NCBI GenBank assembly: GCA_933228675.1
Contig: OW121741.1
Coordinates: 78,654,040-78,718,039 of the forward strand
Reading direction: 5' to 3'
Origin: Stomorhina lunata
Taxonomy: Eukaryota; Arthropoda; Insecta; Diptera; Rhiniidae
DNA: 64,000 nucleotides
Shown: positions 38,001 through 50,084 of the stretch, one piece after another
Layout: each line of letters begins with the position of its first letter
Numbering within the stretch: position 1 is the first letter of the stretch
Position numbers and translations under genes: made by a program
Notes under the pieces: generated by a model
Databases searched by the model: none
What the model was told of the DNA's origin: nothing
Seen by the model: the letters and a program-made list of their open reading frames with translations, nothing else

Positions 38001-40292
38001 AGAACTGAACTAGAACTGAACTAGAACTGAACTAGAACTGAACTAGAACTGAACTAGAACTGAACTAGAACTGAACTAGAACTGAACTAGAACTGAACTA
38101 GAACTGAACTAGAACTGAACTAGAACTGAACTAGAACTGAACTAGAACTGAACTAGAACTGAACTAGAACTGAACTAGAACTGAACTAGAACTGAACTAG
38201 AACTGAACTAGAACTGAACTAGAACTGAACTAGAACTGAACTAGAACTGAACTAGAACTGAACTAGAACTGAACTAGAACTGAACTAGAACTGAACTAGA
38301 ACTGAACTAGAACTGAACTAGAACTGAACTAGAACTGAACTAGAACTGAACTAGAACTGAACTAGAACTGAACTAGAACTGAACTAGAACTGAACTAGAA
38401 CTGAACTAGAACTGAACTAGAACTGAACTAGAACTGAACTAGAACTGAACTAGAACTGAACTAGAACTGAACTAGAACTGAACTAGAACTGAACTAGAAC
38501 TGAACTAGAACTGAACTAGAACTGAACTAGAACTGAACTAGAACTGAACTAGAACTGAACTAGAACTGAACTAGAACTGAACTAGAACTGAACTAGAACT
38601 GAACTAGAACTGAACTAGAACTGAACTAGAACTGAACTAGAACTGAACTAGAACTGAACTAGAACTGAACTAGAACTGAACTAGAACTGAACTAGAACTG
38701 AACTAGAACTGAACTAGAACTGAACTAGAACTGAACTAGAACTGAACTAGAACTGAACTAGAACTGAACTAGAACTGAACTAGAACTGAACTAGAACTGA
38801 ACTAGAACTGAACTAGAACTGAACTAGAACTGAACTAGAACTGAACTAGAACTGAACTAGAACTGAACTAGAACTGAACTAGAACTGAACTAGAACTGAA
38901 CTAGAACTGAACTAGAACTGAACTAGAACTGAACTAGAACTGAACTAGAACTGAACTAGAACTGAACTAGAACTGAACTAGAACTGAACTAGAACTGAAC
39001 TAGAACTGAACTAGAACTGAACTAGAACTGAACTAGAACTGAACTAGAACTGAACTAGAACTGAACTAGAACTGAACTAGAACTGAACTAGAACTGAACT
39101 AGAACTGAACTAGAACTGAACTAGAACTGAACTAGAACTGAACTAGAACTGAACTAGAACTGAACTAGAACTGAACTAGAACTGAACTAGAACTGAACTA
39201 GAACTGAACTAGAACTGAACTAGAACTGAACTAGAACTGAACTAGAACTGAACTAGAACTGAACTAGAACTGAACTAGAACTGAACTAGAACTGAACTAG
39301 AACTGAACTAGAACTGAACTAGAACTGAACTAGAACTGAACTAGAACTGAACTAGAACTGAACTAGAACTGAACTAGAACTGAACTAGAACTGAACTAGA
39401 ACTGAACTAGAACTGAACTAGAACTGAACTAGAACTGAACTAGAACTGAACTAGAACTGAACTAGAACTGAACTAGAACTGAACTAGAACTGAACTAGAA
39501 CTGAACTAGAACTGAACTAGAACTGAACTAGAACTGAACTAGAACTGAACTAGAACTGAACTAGAACTGAACTAGAACTGAACTAGAACTGAACTAGAAC
39601 TGAACTAGAACTGAACTAGAACTGAACTAGAACTGAACTAGAACTGAACTAGAACTGAACTAGAACTGAACTAGAACTGAACTAGAACTGAACTAGAACT
39701 GAACTAGAACTGAACTAGAACTGAACTAGAACTGAACTAGAACTGAACTAGAACTGAACTAGAACTGAACTAGAACTGAACTAGAACTGAACTAGAACTG
39801 AACTAGAACTGAACTAGAACTGAACTAGAACTGAACTAGAACTGAACTAGAACTGAACTAGAACTGAACTAGAACTGAACTAGAACTGAACTAGAACTGA
39901 ACTAGAACTGAACTAGAACTGAACTAGAACTGAACTAGAACTGAACTAGAACTGAACTAGAACTGAACTAGAACTGAACTAGAACTGAACTAGAACTGAA
40001 CTAGAACTGAACTAGAACTGAACTAGAACTGAACTAGAACTGAACTAGAACTGAACTAGAACTGAACTAGAACTGAACTAGAACTGAACTAGAACTGAAC
40101 TAGAACTGAACTAGAACTGAACTAGAACTGAACTAGAACTGAACTAGAACTGAACTAGAACTGAACTAGAACTGAACTAGAACTGAACTAGAACTGAACT
40201 AGAACTGAACTAGAACTGAACTAGAATTGAAGTAGAACTGAACTAGAACTGGAACTGAATTAGAACTGAACTTAAACTGAACTAGAACTGAA
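35063..40292. repeat. 11-bp satellite array III
   Basis: About 475 copies of CTAGAACTGAA, same orientation as arrays I and II. Its first 250 bases contain irregular units (extra A near 35200; 5-mer word duplicated near 35235 and 35277) and its last 90 bases decay (40225-40292). The roughly 4.9 kb in between are practically invariant. Decay confined to both edges is the expected result of homogenisation by unequal exchange. Confidence 0.98.
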
Positions 40293-41036
40293 CAAGAAAA
40301 TAAGTTTTATTTCCTCTATAATATTTAATTAAATTTAAATTATATTGCGAAAGGAAATAAATTTTAATTGTTTGTTACGAAATTGTCACATTATTATTAT
40401 TATTAACTATTTCAATATTTGTTCTTTTTTCATATATAATTTTATGCAAATACTTATGTGCCTTTACAAAAGTACTATTTGTTACTTAAATACTTGGAAA
40501 GTAAATGATTGCAATTAATATTAGTAGCACACCCATATACTAATTTAAAAGTGTCCATTGACGGCAAATTGGTTAAAAGATATAAGTACGAATGCATGTA
40601 AGATTTTTTATAATATATTAATAAGTTGCCACTTATTACCAGAAGTTTTACCTACCAGTTGACGGTTGATATTATCGGTTAATGTTGTTCTACTAAATTA
40701 CATTGAGATAAAAAAAGTTAAGTGGTTGAATAGATTTATATAAACTTAAGAAATTGTTATTAGCTTTAGGAAAATATATTTCTTAACAGATTGTAAAAAT
40801 TTGCTAAAGGGCACGCCTCGTAAGACAAGTGGAACTTGGATTGCTTAAGAAGAGATCAATTGTTCTCTTTAATACTGTCGTTGAAAATGATATCTTAATG
40901 CCTAACTCAATCGATGTTGCACAATGGGCCGGATGGACAAAAAAAGCGTTATAAAAACATGTTGCTTAGGGTTATATCTGAAAAAAAGTTAAAACATGAG
41001 TTTTTGGTTTAATTTTTTAGAATAAGTGTAACTATA
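40293..41036. other. AT-rich intergenic DNA, no gene seen
   Basis: No coding frame, RNA gene or transposon end recognised. Confidence 0.45.
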
Positions 41037-41273
41037 TCGATGGCTTAGTATTGAAAGGCCTAACTCGATTTTTTGTAACTTTGCAGGAGAAGAAAACCGC
41101 AAAATTTTAGATAAAAAAAAAAATATAAATGATAAATAAAGTGTTGCTTTTTTTATTAAAAACTATATTAAAATTGTTGTTGTATTTAAAATTTTTCGCT
41201 TTTTATTAACCTTTTTTCCTTCTCCTGTAAAGTTACAAAAAATAGAGCTGGACCTTTTCATATTAGCCATCGA
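41037..41273. mobile_element. Small fold-back element (inverted arms of ~62 bp)
   Basis: The left arm starts ATCGATGGCTTAGTATTGAA and includes TTTTTTGTAACTTTGCAGGA. The right arm (41211-41273), read inverted, starts ATCGATGGCTAATATGAAAA and includes TTTTTTGTAACTTTACAGGA. Identity is around 80 percent. No target duplication is clear and there is no coding content. Probably an old miniature inverted-repeat element. Confidence 0.7.
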
Positions 41274-41668
41274 TGTGTTCTTCTTTACAGTCTAACACTC
41301 CCCCTATTTCGTTTTTCAATATTTAAAAATTTCCCACGTTTTAATGTTTGTAAATTTTGTAATTTGGCAAAAAATGTTTTCTTTCTTTAATAGCCTATAA
41401 CTTTTTCATTTCAAAAAGATATGAAATTTTTTTGAGTATTGGGAAAAATACATTCTATAATGATAAGTAGGGACATTTTAGGTCAATTTAAATAACTTTA
41501 ATATTATTAATAATTTTTTTTTATTAAAGTAATAAACAACTAATCTATTCATACTTTCGAATTGATGCAAATTTAAAACAATATTGCGTCAGTTACTTTA
41601 TTTTATGAAAAATGTGTATTCGATTTCAGTATAAAATGGATTATATAATTTGAAAGTGAAAAAAAAAT

Positions 41669-41807
41669 AAGTAAGAGGTCAAATTCGGCTATGCCGAATC
41701 TTATATACTCACCATCAAGTTTTGTTAAAATTAGAAACATATCTTGAGGTAGATATAAGGGACTATAGCCAAATTTCACAAAATTTTAAACCTTAGCTGG
41801 TATTTAT
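41669..41807 (-). mobile_element. Family B repeat, terminal part before the hAT-like insertion
   Basis: Read on the minus strand it ends with TGATGGTGAGTATATAAG and a perfect hairpin, ATTCGGC-ATA-GCCGAAT, then a T-rich tail. This matches the right end of the copy at 60855-60910. It continues at 44096 after the insertion; both halves align to an uninterrupted paralogue (60340-60400). Confidence 0.8.
41800..41807. repeat. 8-bp target-site duplication, left copy (GTATTTAT)
   Basis: GTATTTAT directly before TAGGGTGTTTAC; the identical octamer follows the right end at 44088-44095. The uninterrupted family B paralogue has a single corresponding stretch, so this is a true target duplication. Confidence 0.9.
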
Positions 41808-42059
41808 TAGGGTGTTTACTCGAGTTATGTTTGCTCGATTAATCGGAAAAATAAAATCGATTAATCGCTCGAGCAAAATAAAATGACTAATTTCAAATAA
41901 AGATTTATTTGAGTAATTTTCCACGAGTAATCGAGTAAAATTATTTCAATAATTTTGTAAGTAATTTTTTTGAATAAAATTACTAAAATTTGACTCAGCG
42001 TATTTCTAAACTGTTAAGTTTGTAAAAAAAAACGTTGGCCAAATGTAATTTCAGATATA

Positions 42060-42300
42060 AATAGCCTAGTCTACCATAGACCTGTTGTGGTATCCAATGC
42101 AATCATAATTTCTACTATTGTTTATTTAAAGGTCCTAATGTAATCGTAGCTCCTGTTATAGATTTGTTGAAGGTACCATTGCAATCGTAAAACCTACTAT
42201 AGTCCAGTTGAAGTCTCCAATGTATTCGTAGATACTACTATGATCCCATTGTAAACATAGGTAAAAGGTAGTCGTAGAGCCTACTAATCTATTAGATCAA
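42060..42300. repeat. Degenerate ~50-bp tandem modules
   Basis: Four to five imperfect copies of a module reading roughly CCAATGTAATCGTAG...CCTACTATAG...GTTGAAG. Divergence between copies is high. It forms part of the body of the hAT-like element. Confidence 0.55.
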
Positions 42301-42904
42301 ACTCAGGAATTATGAAATCGAAAGATTGCTTTTTATATGTAGAAGTAAAAAAAAAATTCTCTTAAAACCCTGCAGTAAATGCCGTCAGAGAAACAATACT
42401 GTTTTGCTATTGACAATGTCTCCAGTACTACTTGCCTATTTTGCCCCATCCAATGTTATCTACTATTGACATTTAACATTTAGAGTTCCTACGAAATCTA
42501 CCAGTAGACATTACCACTATTTACTTTGTATTGACTTTGTAGTTCTCTTGGTCCAAATGGAGACATTGGGATCAAATCGGGGCCTATTGATATACATATA
42601 TGTTGACACATTCGTTGACAATGTCACCAGATATATACTAGAATAGTTGTCTCTATATATTCACTATTTCAGTACTGAACTAAAATTGGGGACATTTGAA
42701 TTGATGTTACACAAAGTGTTGACATGGAGACACATGACCCCAGTTATACTACAGGGAATATTTAGGGTGACAATATGTTACAAATGTTAATTTGTATTAA
42801 AAACATTTTTTTTTTTTTATTTTTGTTTTATGTTTTTTATTGCGAATTTTTAAACTTTTTTGTTAATAAAACACTATAATTTTATTAAAAATTGTTGCAT
42901 TAAA

Positions 42905-43907
<1,003 letters not shown>

Positions 43908-44087
43908 ATATATATATATATAAAGCTTACAGAAAAATCTTACTCGGGTAATTTTAAGATGAATTTTTTACTCGATTAACTCGAATAATTTTTAACGATT
44001 AATCGATTTTCCGAGTAATTAAAAAACCCCATTTTCAAGTTATTTGATTACTCAAGCAATTAAAAGTCGTGTAAAATGAACACCCTA

Positions 44088-44095
44088 GTATTTAT
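44088..44095. repeat. 8-bp target-site duplication, right copy (GTATTTAT)
   Basis: Identical to 41800-41807. Confidence 0.9.
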
Positions 44096-44830
44096 ATAAA
44101 GCTTATTTATGCTTATTTAAATTTAGTGGTCATAGCTGTCATGTTGTCTAATTTAATAGCTTTCAACTGGCGTTTTTGGTATTTTATCGGTTTTCGGTAG
44201 TGGTTTTTATATGAAAGCTATGGTCAAATATGAACCGATTCCTATAAAATTTAATATACTGACCAATAGTTGCATAAAACTTCTCTGTTCTAAATTAAGT
44301 TGTCATATATATTACAATTGGATTTAATTTATCAGCATTCTTGTGATTCCTGGGGCGGGGTTATATAGGAGCTCTAAATAAATGTGAACCGATTTCGCCC
44401 ATTTTCAATACAAAACTTTCATAACATATGGAAAATACCTTTGTAAAATTTCGGGTTTCATTTGACGGACAGACTGACAGAAACCCCATTTCTTTTTGTA
44501 TTTTTGATGACCTTGTACCAAATTAATGGGCATGTCTTTTAAAGTTGGTCATTTATTGCCATTTAAGTGTATTTTAGGTGGAGTTTAAGCTGTTTCCGAA
44601 GGTGTTTTGTATGGGAGATATGGTTCACACTTAACCGACTTCGATGAAATTTTATACGCTGAATAATAATCATGTAAAACTTCTCTGTGCTAAAATTTAT
44701 CACTATATCTATTATAATTTGTCATTTATTAGCAAAGTAAGCAATTGGCCTAGGCGAGGTAATACGGGAGCTATGGTCAAATATAAACCAATTTGGTGGG
44801 TATAAAAATAGCGAAATTTTTGATAAAAAC
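44096..44830 (-). mobile_element. Family B repeat, main part after the hAT-like insertion
   Basis: On the minus strand it matches 59350-60330: AGCTCCCATATAAAACC-like phrases, GCCATAGCTATCAT, ATTGAATACAATTGTAATAG, and a short GTCCGTC remnant near 44460. Three or more ~200-base internal modules, each with an (A/G)ATCGGTTCACATTTGACC-like block, are visible. The far end (beyond 44830) fades into an AATTG-rich stretch. Confidence 0.78.
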
Positions 44831-44854
44831 TTACTAATTTCTTAAAATATATGC

Positions 44855-45335
44855 CCTATGCATGCAATTGAAAATGAGAAATTTTCAATTGAAAATGAGA
44901 AATTTTCAATTGAAATTAAGAATTTTAGAATTAAATTTGAGAAAACCCTTAATGAAATTTTAACTTCCTTTTTAATTGGGGTTTTCTTAATTTCAACTCT
45001 TAAATTCTCATTTGAAATTTTCTCATTTTTAATTGAAAAATTCTCAATTTCTATTTAAAATAAAATTTCAATAAAAAAATTAAACCTCATTTTCAATTGG
45101 GCTTTTCTCAATTTCAATTGAAAAATTCTCAATTCTGATTTTAAAATTTTCAATTTCAATTCAAAATTTCTCATTTTCAATTATGATTTTCTCAATATCA
45201 ATTTACAAATTCTCATTTTCAATTGAAAAATTCTCAATTTCAATTGAAAAGTAACAACTTCAATTGAAAATTTCTCAATTTCAAAAGAAAATTCTCAAAT
45301 CAATTTGAAAATTTCTCAATTACAGTTGAAAATGG
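44855..45335. repeat. Degenerate CAATTGAAAATGAGAAATTT array
   Basis: Short palindromic words CAATTG, TTTCAATTGAAA and GAGAAATTTTC recur about 20 times with variable spacing. It is another AT-rich dyad-based tandem structure. The open frame with IENEKFS repeats (44858-45058) is produced by it and is not considered a gene. Confidence 0.75.
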
Positions 45336-45369
45336 TGTAGTTGCCTAGTATCTTCATATGAAGCGCCTC

Positions 45370-46351
45370 TGTAGCATGGAGATATTTCATTGAGAGATCT
45401 TTAATCCGTTGTTCAGGTAGTGGTACCACAAGGCTCCGTTCTTTCTCCTACTCTATTTCTTATTTTTCTAAATGACCTTTTATGTCAAACTTCCAATCCT
45501 ATCTACTCTTTTGCAGATGATAGCAACATTTGTCATTCGTATTCATTCATCTATAGGCCTAGCATGTTGGACATCAATTCCAAGAGGCAAACCATGAATG
45601 ATACGCTAAACTCCGACCTTTCTACAATATCCAATTAGGGTCGTTCTAACAGGGACAATTTCAACGCACCAAAGACCCAATGTTGTGTATTAACACACAA
45701 ACGCGTTATGAATAATGTTGCATCATCTGTAATTATGGGTGGTATAAATATTGAGGTATCGGAAACTCTTGATGTTCTAGGCATGAAAATTCAGTGTTAT
45801 GTCCGCTGGGATAACCACGTTTTTCAAGTGGTGTAAGACATACTTCACTCCAACTGATCTCCTTAACATCTATACCACTTATTTATATCGGACCGAAAAT
45901 GGAATACAACTCTCATGTATGGGCTGGTGCTTCAAAATCTATTTTGGAGCTTCTCGACCATGTAGAAGCGATGGTGAAGGTGCTTATCGGTGACAGTAGG
46001 GTAGCCAACTCTATTGCCTCATTGGAGCATCGTCGTAATGTGGGTTGCGTTTCACTGTTCTATCGCTACTACAATGGCATGTGCTCAAACCAAATTAGGG
46101 ATCTTGTTCCAGTAACCCGAACATTTCTTCGTAGCACACGCAACTCAACAAGGGCTCATCCCTTTGTAGTCGATTTTCCAGTGGATCACACTACGCACTA
46201 TAGAGAAAACTCTATTTTTAGTCTTACAGCACGAATGTTAAATAAACTTCCTGCATCAGTCTTCCCCTCTTATTATGATATCCAAAGGTTCAAATCGAAT
46301 AAAGACAAACACTACTCCCTCTGTCCTCCTTCCCACAACTTTTTTTCCTAG
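45370..46351 (+). pseudogene. Non-LTR retrotransposon reverse transcriptase C-terminus, broken
   Basis: This is the end of a LINE ORF2 of CR1/Jockey-like type. VPQGSVLSPTLFLIFLNDLL (RT motif B') starts at 45423; SFADDSNICHS (near 45507-45539) contains the catalytic FADD box. An in-frame TAG at 45636-45638 replaces a residue before GRSNRDNF; the same frame then continues through THKR and LDVLGMKIQ to a stop near 45833. After a deletion and frame changes, KTYFTPTDLLNIYTTY and MEYNSHVWAGASKS (45899 on) lead to the long C-terminal part ending HNFFS, TAG near 46351. The upstream palm A motif is missing, so it is truncated. Confidence 0.85.
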
Positions 46352-46599
46352 TTCCATCACAATGCATATGCATACGTAGGGGTCATCCCCAGAGTGTTGG
46401 TCCAATAAAAAAATATTGTTTCCGAAATTGAGCTTCTTATTCGGTATTTTTTTAAGAACCTTGTTTTAATCGGTATTAGTAGATTTAAGTGGCAGAGACC
46501 CTCTGTGACAGGGATCCTATGAAGTACGTTTATAAGGGTGGTTGAGAACTTTATATATATATATATATAATTCCCCGACAAAATTCCAATTGGAACAAG

Positions 46600-46790
46600 G
46601 GGTACTTCTCTCAGACAATGAGTTGAGAACTTTAGCCTAACACTTTATTTGTGTGTACACCAACTTTGAAATAAACCTCGTAAAGAGTAAACTGTATACC
46701 ATTTAAAGCGAATATCCATATTAGGGGAAATGGAACTCCGCCTTGTGGTACTGCCCCAACAATACATCTGTTAGAGGCAAAATTCCCCAG
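46600..46790 (-). pseudogene. Second LINE reverse transcriptase fragment (opposite strand)
   Basis: The minus-strand frame gives RCIVGAVPQGGVPFPLIWIF then ALNGIQFTL, close to the RT motif B' (PQGGVLSPLLW) of Jockey/R1-like elements and different from the neighbouring VPQGSVLSPTLF. About 40 recognisable residues; the rest is lost. Confidence 0.55.
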
Positions 46791-46799
46791 ACTCTTTGA

Positions 46800-47740
46800 T
46801 AATGATTTATTGCATCCGTCGATGTCATTAGTAGAAGTAGTAATTAATGATCTTCATCAAATTTTTTTTGTTTTTTAAAACACTGTAACGAACTTGTTCT
46901 GAAAAAAGGTACATAACTTTTCCTATTCCTCCTTTCAAAAAAAATCAACACCTTGATATGAAGGTTATTGCCCTAATAAAATCATACAATTTATAATTTT
47001 TTGTAGCAAATAATTTTTAACATTCTTAAAGTTTTTCTTTCAACAACTTTTAACATTATTAATTTATTTATCGTGTTGCCAGTAATTTCTTGTCTGAATT
47101 CTTTCGAGTACAAAGACAAATATTTGTATCTACGTTTACAATATTTTGTTGATTTTCCTATGGAATTTTAACTTGACTCACGTGACTTAGCTTTTGGCCT
47201 TATTTGGCTCAAATTAACACCCACTTTAGCATAAAATTGGCTGGAGTTGTGGAATAGTTTTCAACTGAAATTTATGTTGAAACTTTGTTTTTCAAGTTAA
47301 TTTGTAGTTAAATGTGAAGTGAAAGTTGAAGTTGTAATCAACAATTTTTTTGTCTGAAATAAATACGGCAGCAGTTTTGAAGTTGCCTTTAGAGTGGGAA
47401 AAAGGGTGTTTTTAAAAAGATATGACATGATCAGATTATGTTTGGTCAAATGTTTCTTTCAATGGAACGTGGTCTACAGTTATGGTGTATGCAAATGCAG
47501 TTGCGGTATTAAAGGTGTTTGATTAGGAAATTATAATTGAAATTTAATTTTTTTACATTTTTGTAAATATGTATATTAACAACAAATTTGCAAGAGATAA
47601 TGGAAAATAAAATTAAATAAAAGTTAAAAGAACTTAGTAAAAACCTATTGATCAGAAATGTAGAAAAATAGATCAAAATCAGTGTCGCAATATAAAATTT
47701 AAAGAATTAGTAACCAAAAATCATATAATATTTATAAAAA
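46800..47740. other. AT-rich intergenic DNA, no gene seen
   Basis: No frame, RNA gene or repeat structure supported. Confidence 0.45.
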
Positions 47741-48294
47741 TGTTATCAAAAATTTTGCTATAGAAAATTTTTTTATCAAAAATGTTTCTATAGAAAATTT
47801 TTTTTCAAAAATTTTTCTATAGAAATTTTTTTTATTCAAAATTTTTCAATAGAAAATTTTTTTTATCAATTATTTTTCTATAGAAAATTTCTTTATCAAA
47901 AAGTTTTTTATAGAAAATGTTTTTATGAAAATTTTTTTTAATAAAATTTTTTATCAAAAATTTTTCTATACACAATTTTTTTTATTTAAAATTTTTTTAT
48001 AGAAGAAAATCTTTTTATAAAAAATTTTTCTATACAAAATTTTTTTATCAAAAATTTTTCAAAGAAAATTTTTTTTATCAAAAATTTTTCTACAGAAAAT
48101 CTTTTTATCAAAAATTTTTCTATAGGAAATTTTTTTATAAAAAATTTTTCTATAGAAAAATTTTTTATCAAAAATGTTACTATAGGAAATTTTTTTATCA
48201 AAAATTCTACTATAGGAAATTTCTTTATCAAAAATGTTTCAATAGAAATATTTTTTATCAAAAAATAACAAATTAGTCGGGATGTAAATATTAT

Positions 48295-48460
48295 TCAAAA
48301 AGAAGTGTATTTGCATTTGATCCCAAACCTGTTACATTTATTTATTAATGTAACAGATCAATTTATTGATAAAAAGCCAAAAAATGTTTGCGGAGAAACC
48401 AAATTCCTAATAAATAAATGTAACAGGTTTGGGATCAAATGCAAATACACTTCTTTTTGA
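48295..48460. mobile_element. 166-bp inverted-repeat insertion with perfect 53-bp arms
   Basis: The left arm 48295-48347 and right arm 48408-48460 are exact reverse complements (ends TCAAAAAGAAGTGTATTTGC and its complement), enclosing a 60-base centre. The minisatellite motif GAAATATTTTTTATCAAAAA is present on both sides. A possible short AAATATT flank repeat exists. Perfect arms imply recent origin or a fold-back copying event. Best called a MITE-like element; superfamily unknown. Confidence 0.85.
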
Positions 48461-49845
48461 GAAATATTTTTTATCAAAAATTGTATATAATTTTTTTTAT
48501 CAAAAATGTTTCTATGGAAAATTTTTTATCAAAAATTTTTGTATGGAAAATTATTTGATAAAAAATTTTTCTATAGAAAATTTTTTATCAAAAATTTTTC
48601 TATAGAAAATTTTTTATCAAAAATTTTTCTATAGAAAATTTTTTTATGAAAAATTTTTTTATGAAAAATTTTTCTATAGAAAATTTTTTTTATGAAAAAT
48701 TTTTCTATAGAAAATTTTTTTATCAAAAATTTTTCTATAGGAAATTTTTTATCAAAAATTTTTCTATAGAAAATTTTTTTATCAAAAATTTTTCTATTGA
48801 AAAAAAAAACCTTTTTCTGCAGAAAATATTTTTATCAAAAATTTTTCTATAGGAACATTTTTTTATCAAAAATTTTTCTTAAAAAAATTTTTTAACAAAA
48901 ATTTTTCTATAGAAAATCTTTTTTAAAAAATATTTCTATACAAAGTTTTGTTATCAAAAATTTGTTTATCAAAAAAATTTTTTATCAAAAATTTTTCTAT
49001 AGAAAATTTTTTTATCAAAAATTTTCCAATAGGAAATATTTTTATCAAAAAAAAAAACATTTTTCTACAGAAAATTTTTTTGTCAAAAATTTTTCTATCG
49101 GAAATTTTTGTACAAAATTTTTTATATAGAAATTTTTTTTATTAAAAATTTTTCTATAAAAAATTTTTGATGAACAATTTTTCTATAGGATTTTTTTTAT
49201 CAAAAAATTTTCTATAGAAAACTTTTTCATCAAAAATGTATATATAGAAAATTTTTTTGATCAATAATTTTTATATAAAAAATATTTTAATCAAAAATTT
49301 TTCTATATATTTTTATCAAAAATCTTTCTATAGAAAATTTTTTATCAAAAATTTTTCTATAGAAAATTTTTTATCAAAAATTTTTCTATAGAAAATTTTT
49401 TACCAAACATTTTTCTATAGAAAATTTTTTATCAAAAATTTTTCTATAGAAAATTTTTTATCAAAAATTTTTCTATAGAAAATTTTTTATCAAAAATTTT
49501 TCTATAAAAAATTTTTTATCAAAAATTTTTCTATAGAAAGTTTTTCATCAAAAATCTTTCTATAGAAAATTTTTCATCAAAAATTTTTCTATAGAAAATT
49601 TTTTATCAAAAATTTTTCTATAGAAAATTTTTTATCAAAAATTTTTCTATAGAAAATTTTTTATCAAAAATTTTTCTATAGAAAATTTTTTATCAAAAAT
49701 TTTTCTATAGAAAATTTTTTATCAAAAATTTTTCTATAGAAAATTTTTTATCAAAAATTTTTCTATAGAAAATTTTTTATCAAAAATTTTTCTATAGAAA
49801 ATTTTTTTTATTTGGGAATTAATTATTCGAACTTTAGAATTGATT

Positions 49846-50084
49846 GAAAAATTAGGTTTAATCAGGCTTGAGTTTATTTAACTTTCAAATTATTAATTTT
49901 GAAAATTTGAAAAGTAATTGTGGAGAAAAACTGAAAAAATTATTTTTGAACGCGGCTCAGTGGATTGCAATTTCTGTCCCGCCACAGGACGTCATCAGCA
50001 CTTAGCGCCCTCGACCACAGTCGAGTTTCAAAAATAATAATTTGAAAGTTAAATGAACTCAAGCCTGATTAAACCTAATTTTTC
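49846..50084. mobile_element. 239-bp inverted-repeat insertion with a tRNA-like core
   Basis: Arms of about 59 bases (49846-49904 and 50026-50084) match inverted with two mismatches (phrases AAAAATTAGGTTTAATCAGG and CTTGAGTTTATTTAACTTTC). Outside lies the 29-bp array. The 121-base core is much more GC-rich than anything around and includes GCGGCTCAGTGG at 49952-49963, close to a tRNA A box, and CACAGTCGAGTTTC, a poor B box. Confidence 0.8.
49945..50032 (+). pseudogene. tRNA-like core of the inverted-repeat insertion
   Basis: GCGGCTCAGTGGATTG resembles a tRNA D-arm start, with CGCCACAGGACGTCATC, TTAGCGCCC and TCGAGTTTC following over about 80 bases. A full cloverleaf could not be drawn by eye. 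It could be a SINE head or unrelated GC-rich unique sequence. Confidence 0.35.

Noticed and set aside
44858..45058. Frame with IENEKFS repeats
   Set aside because: Comes from the CAATTG-rich palindromic repeat; no other evidence of a gene.
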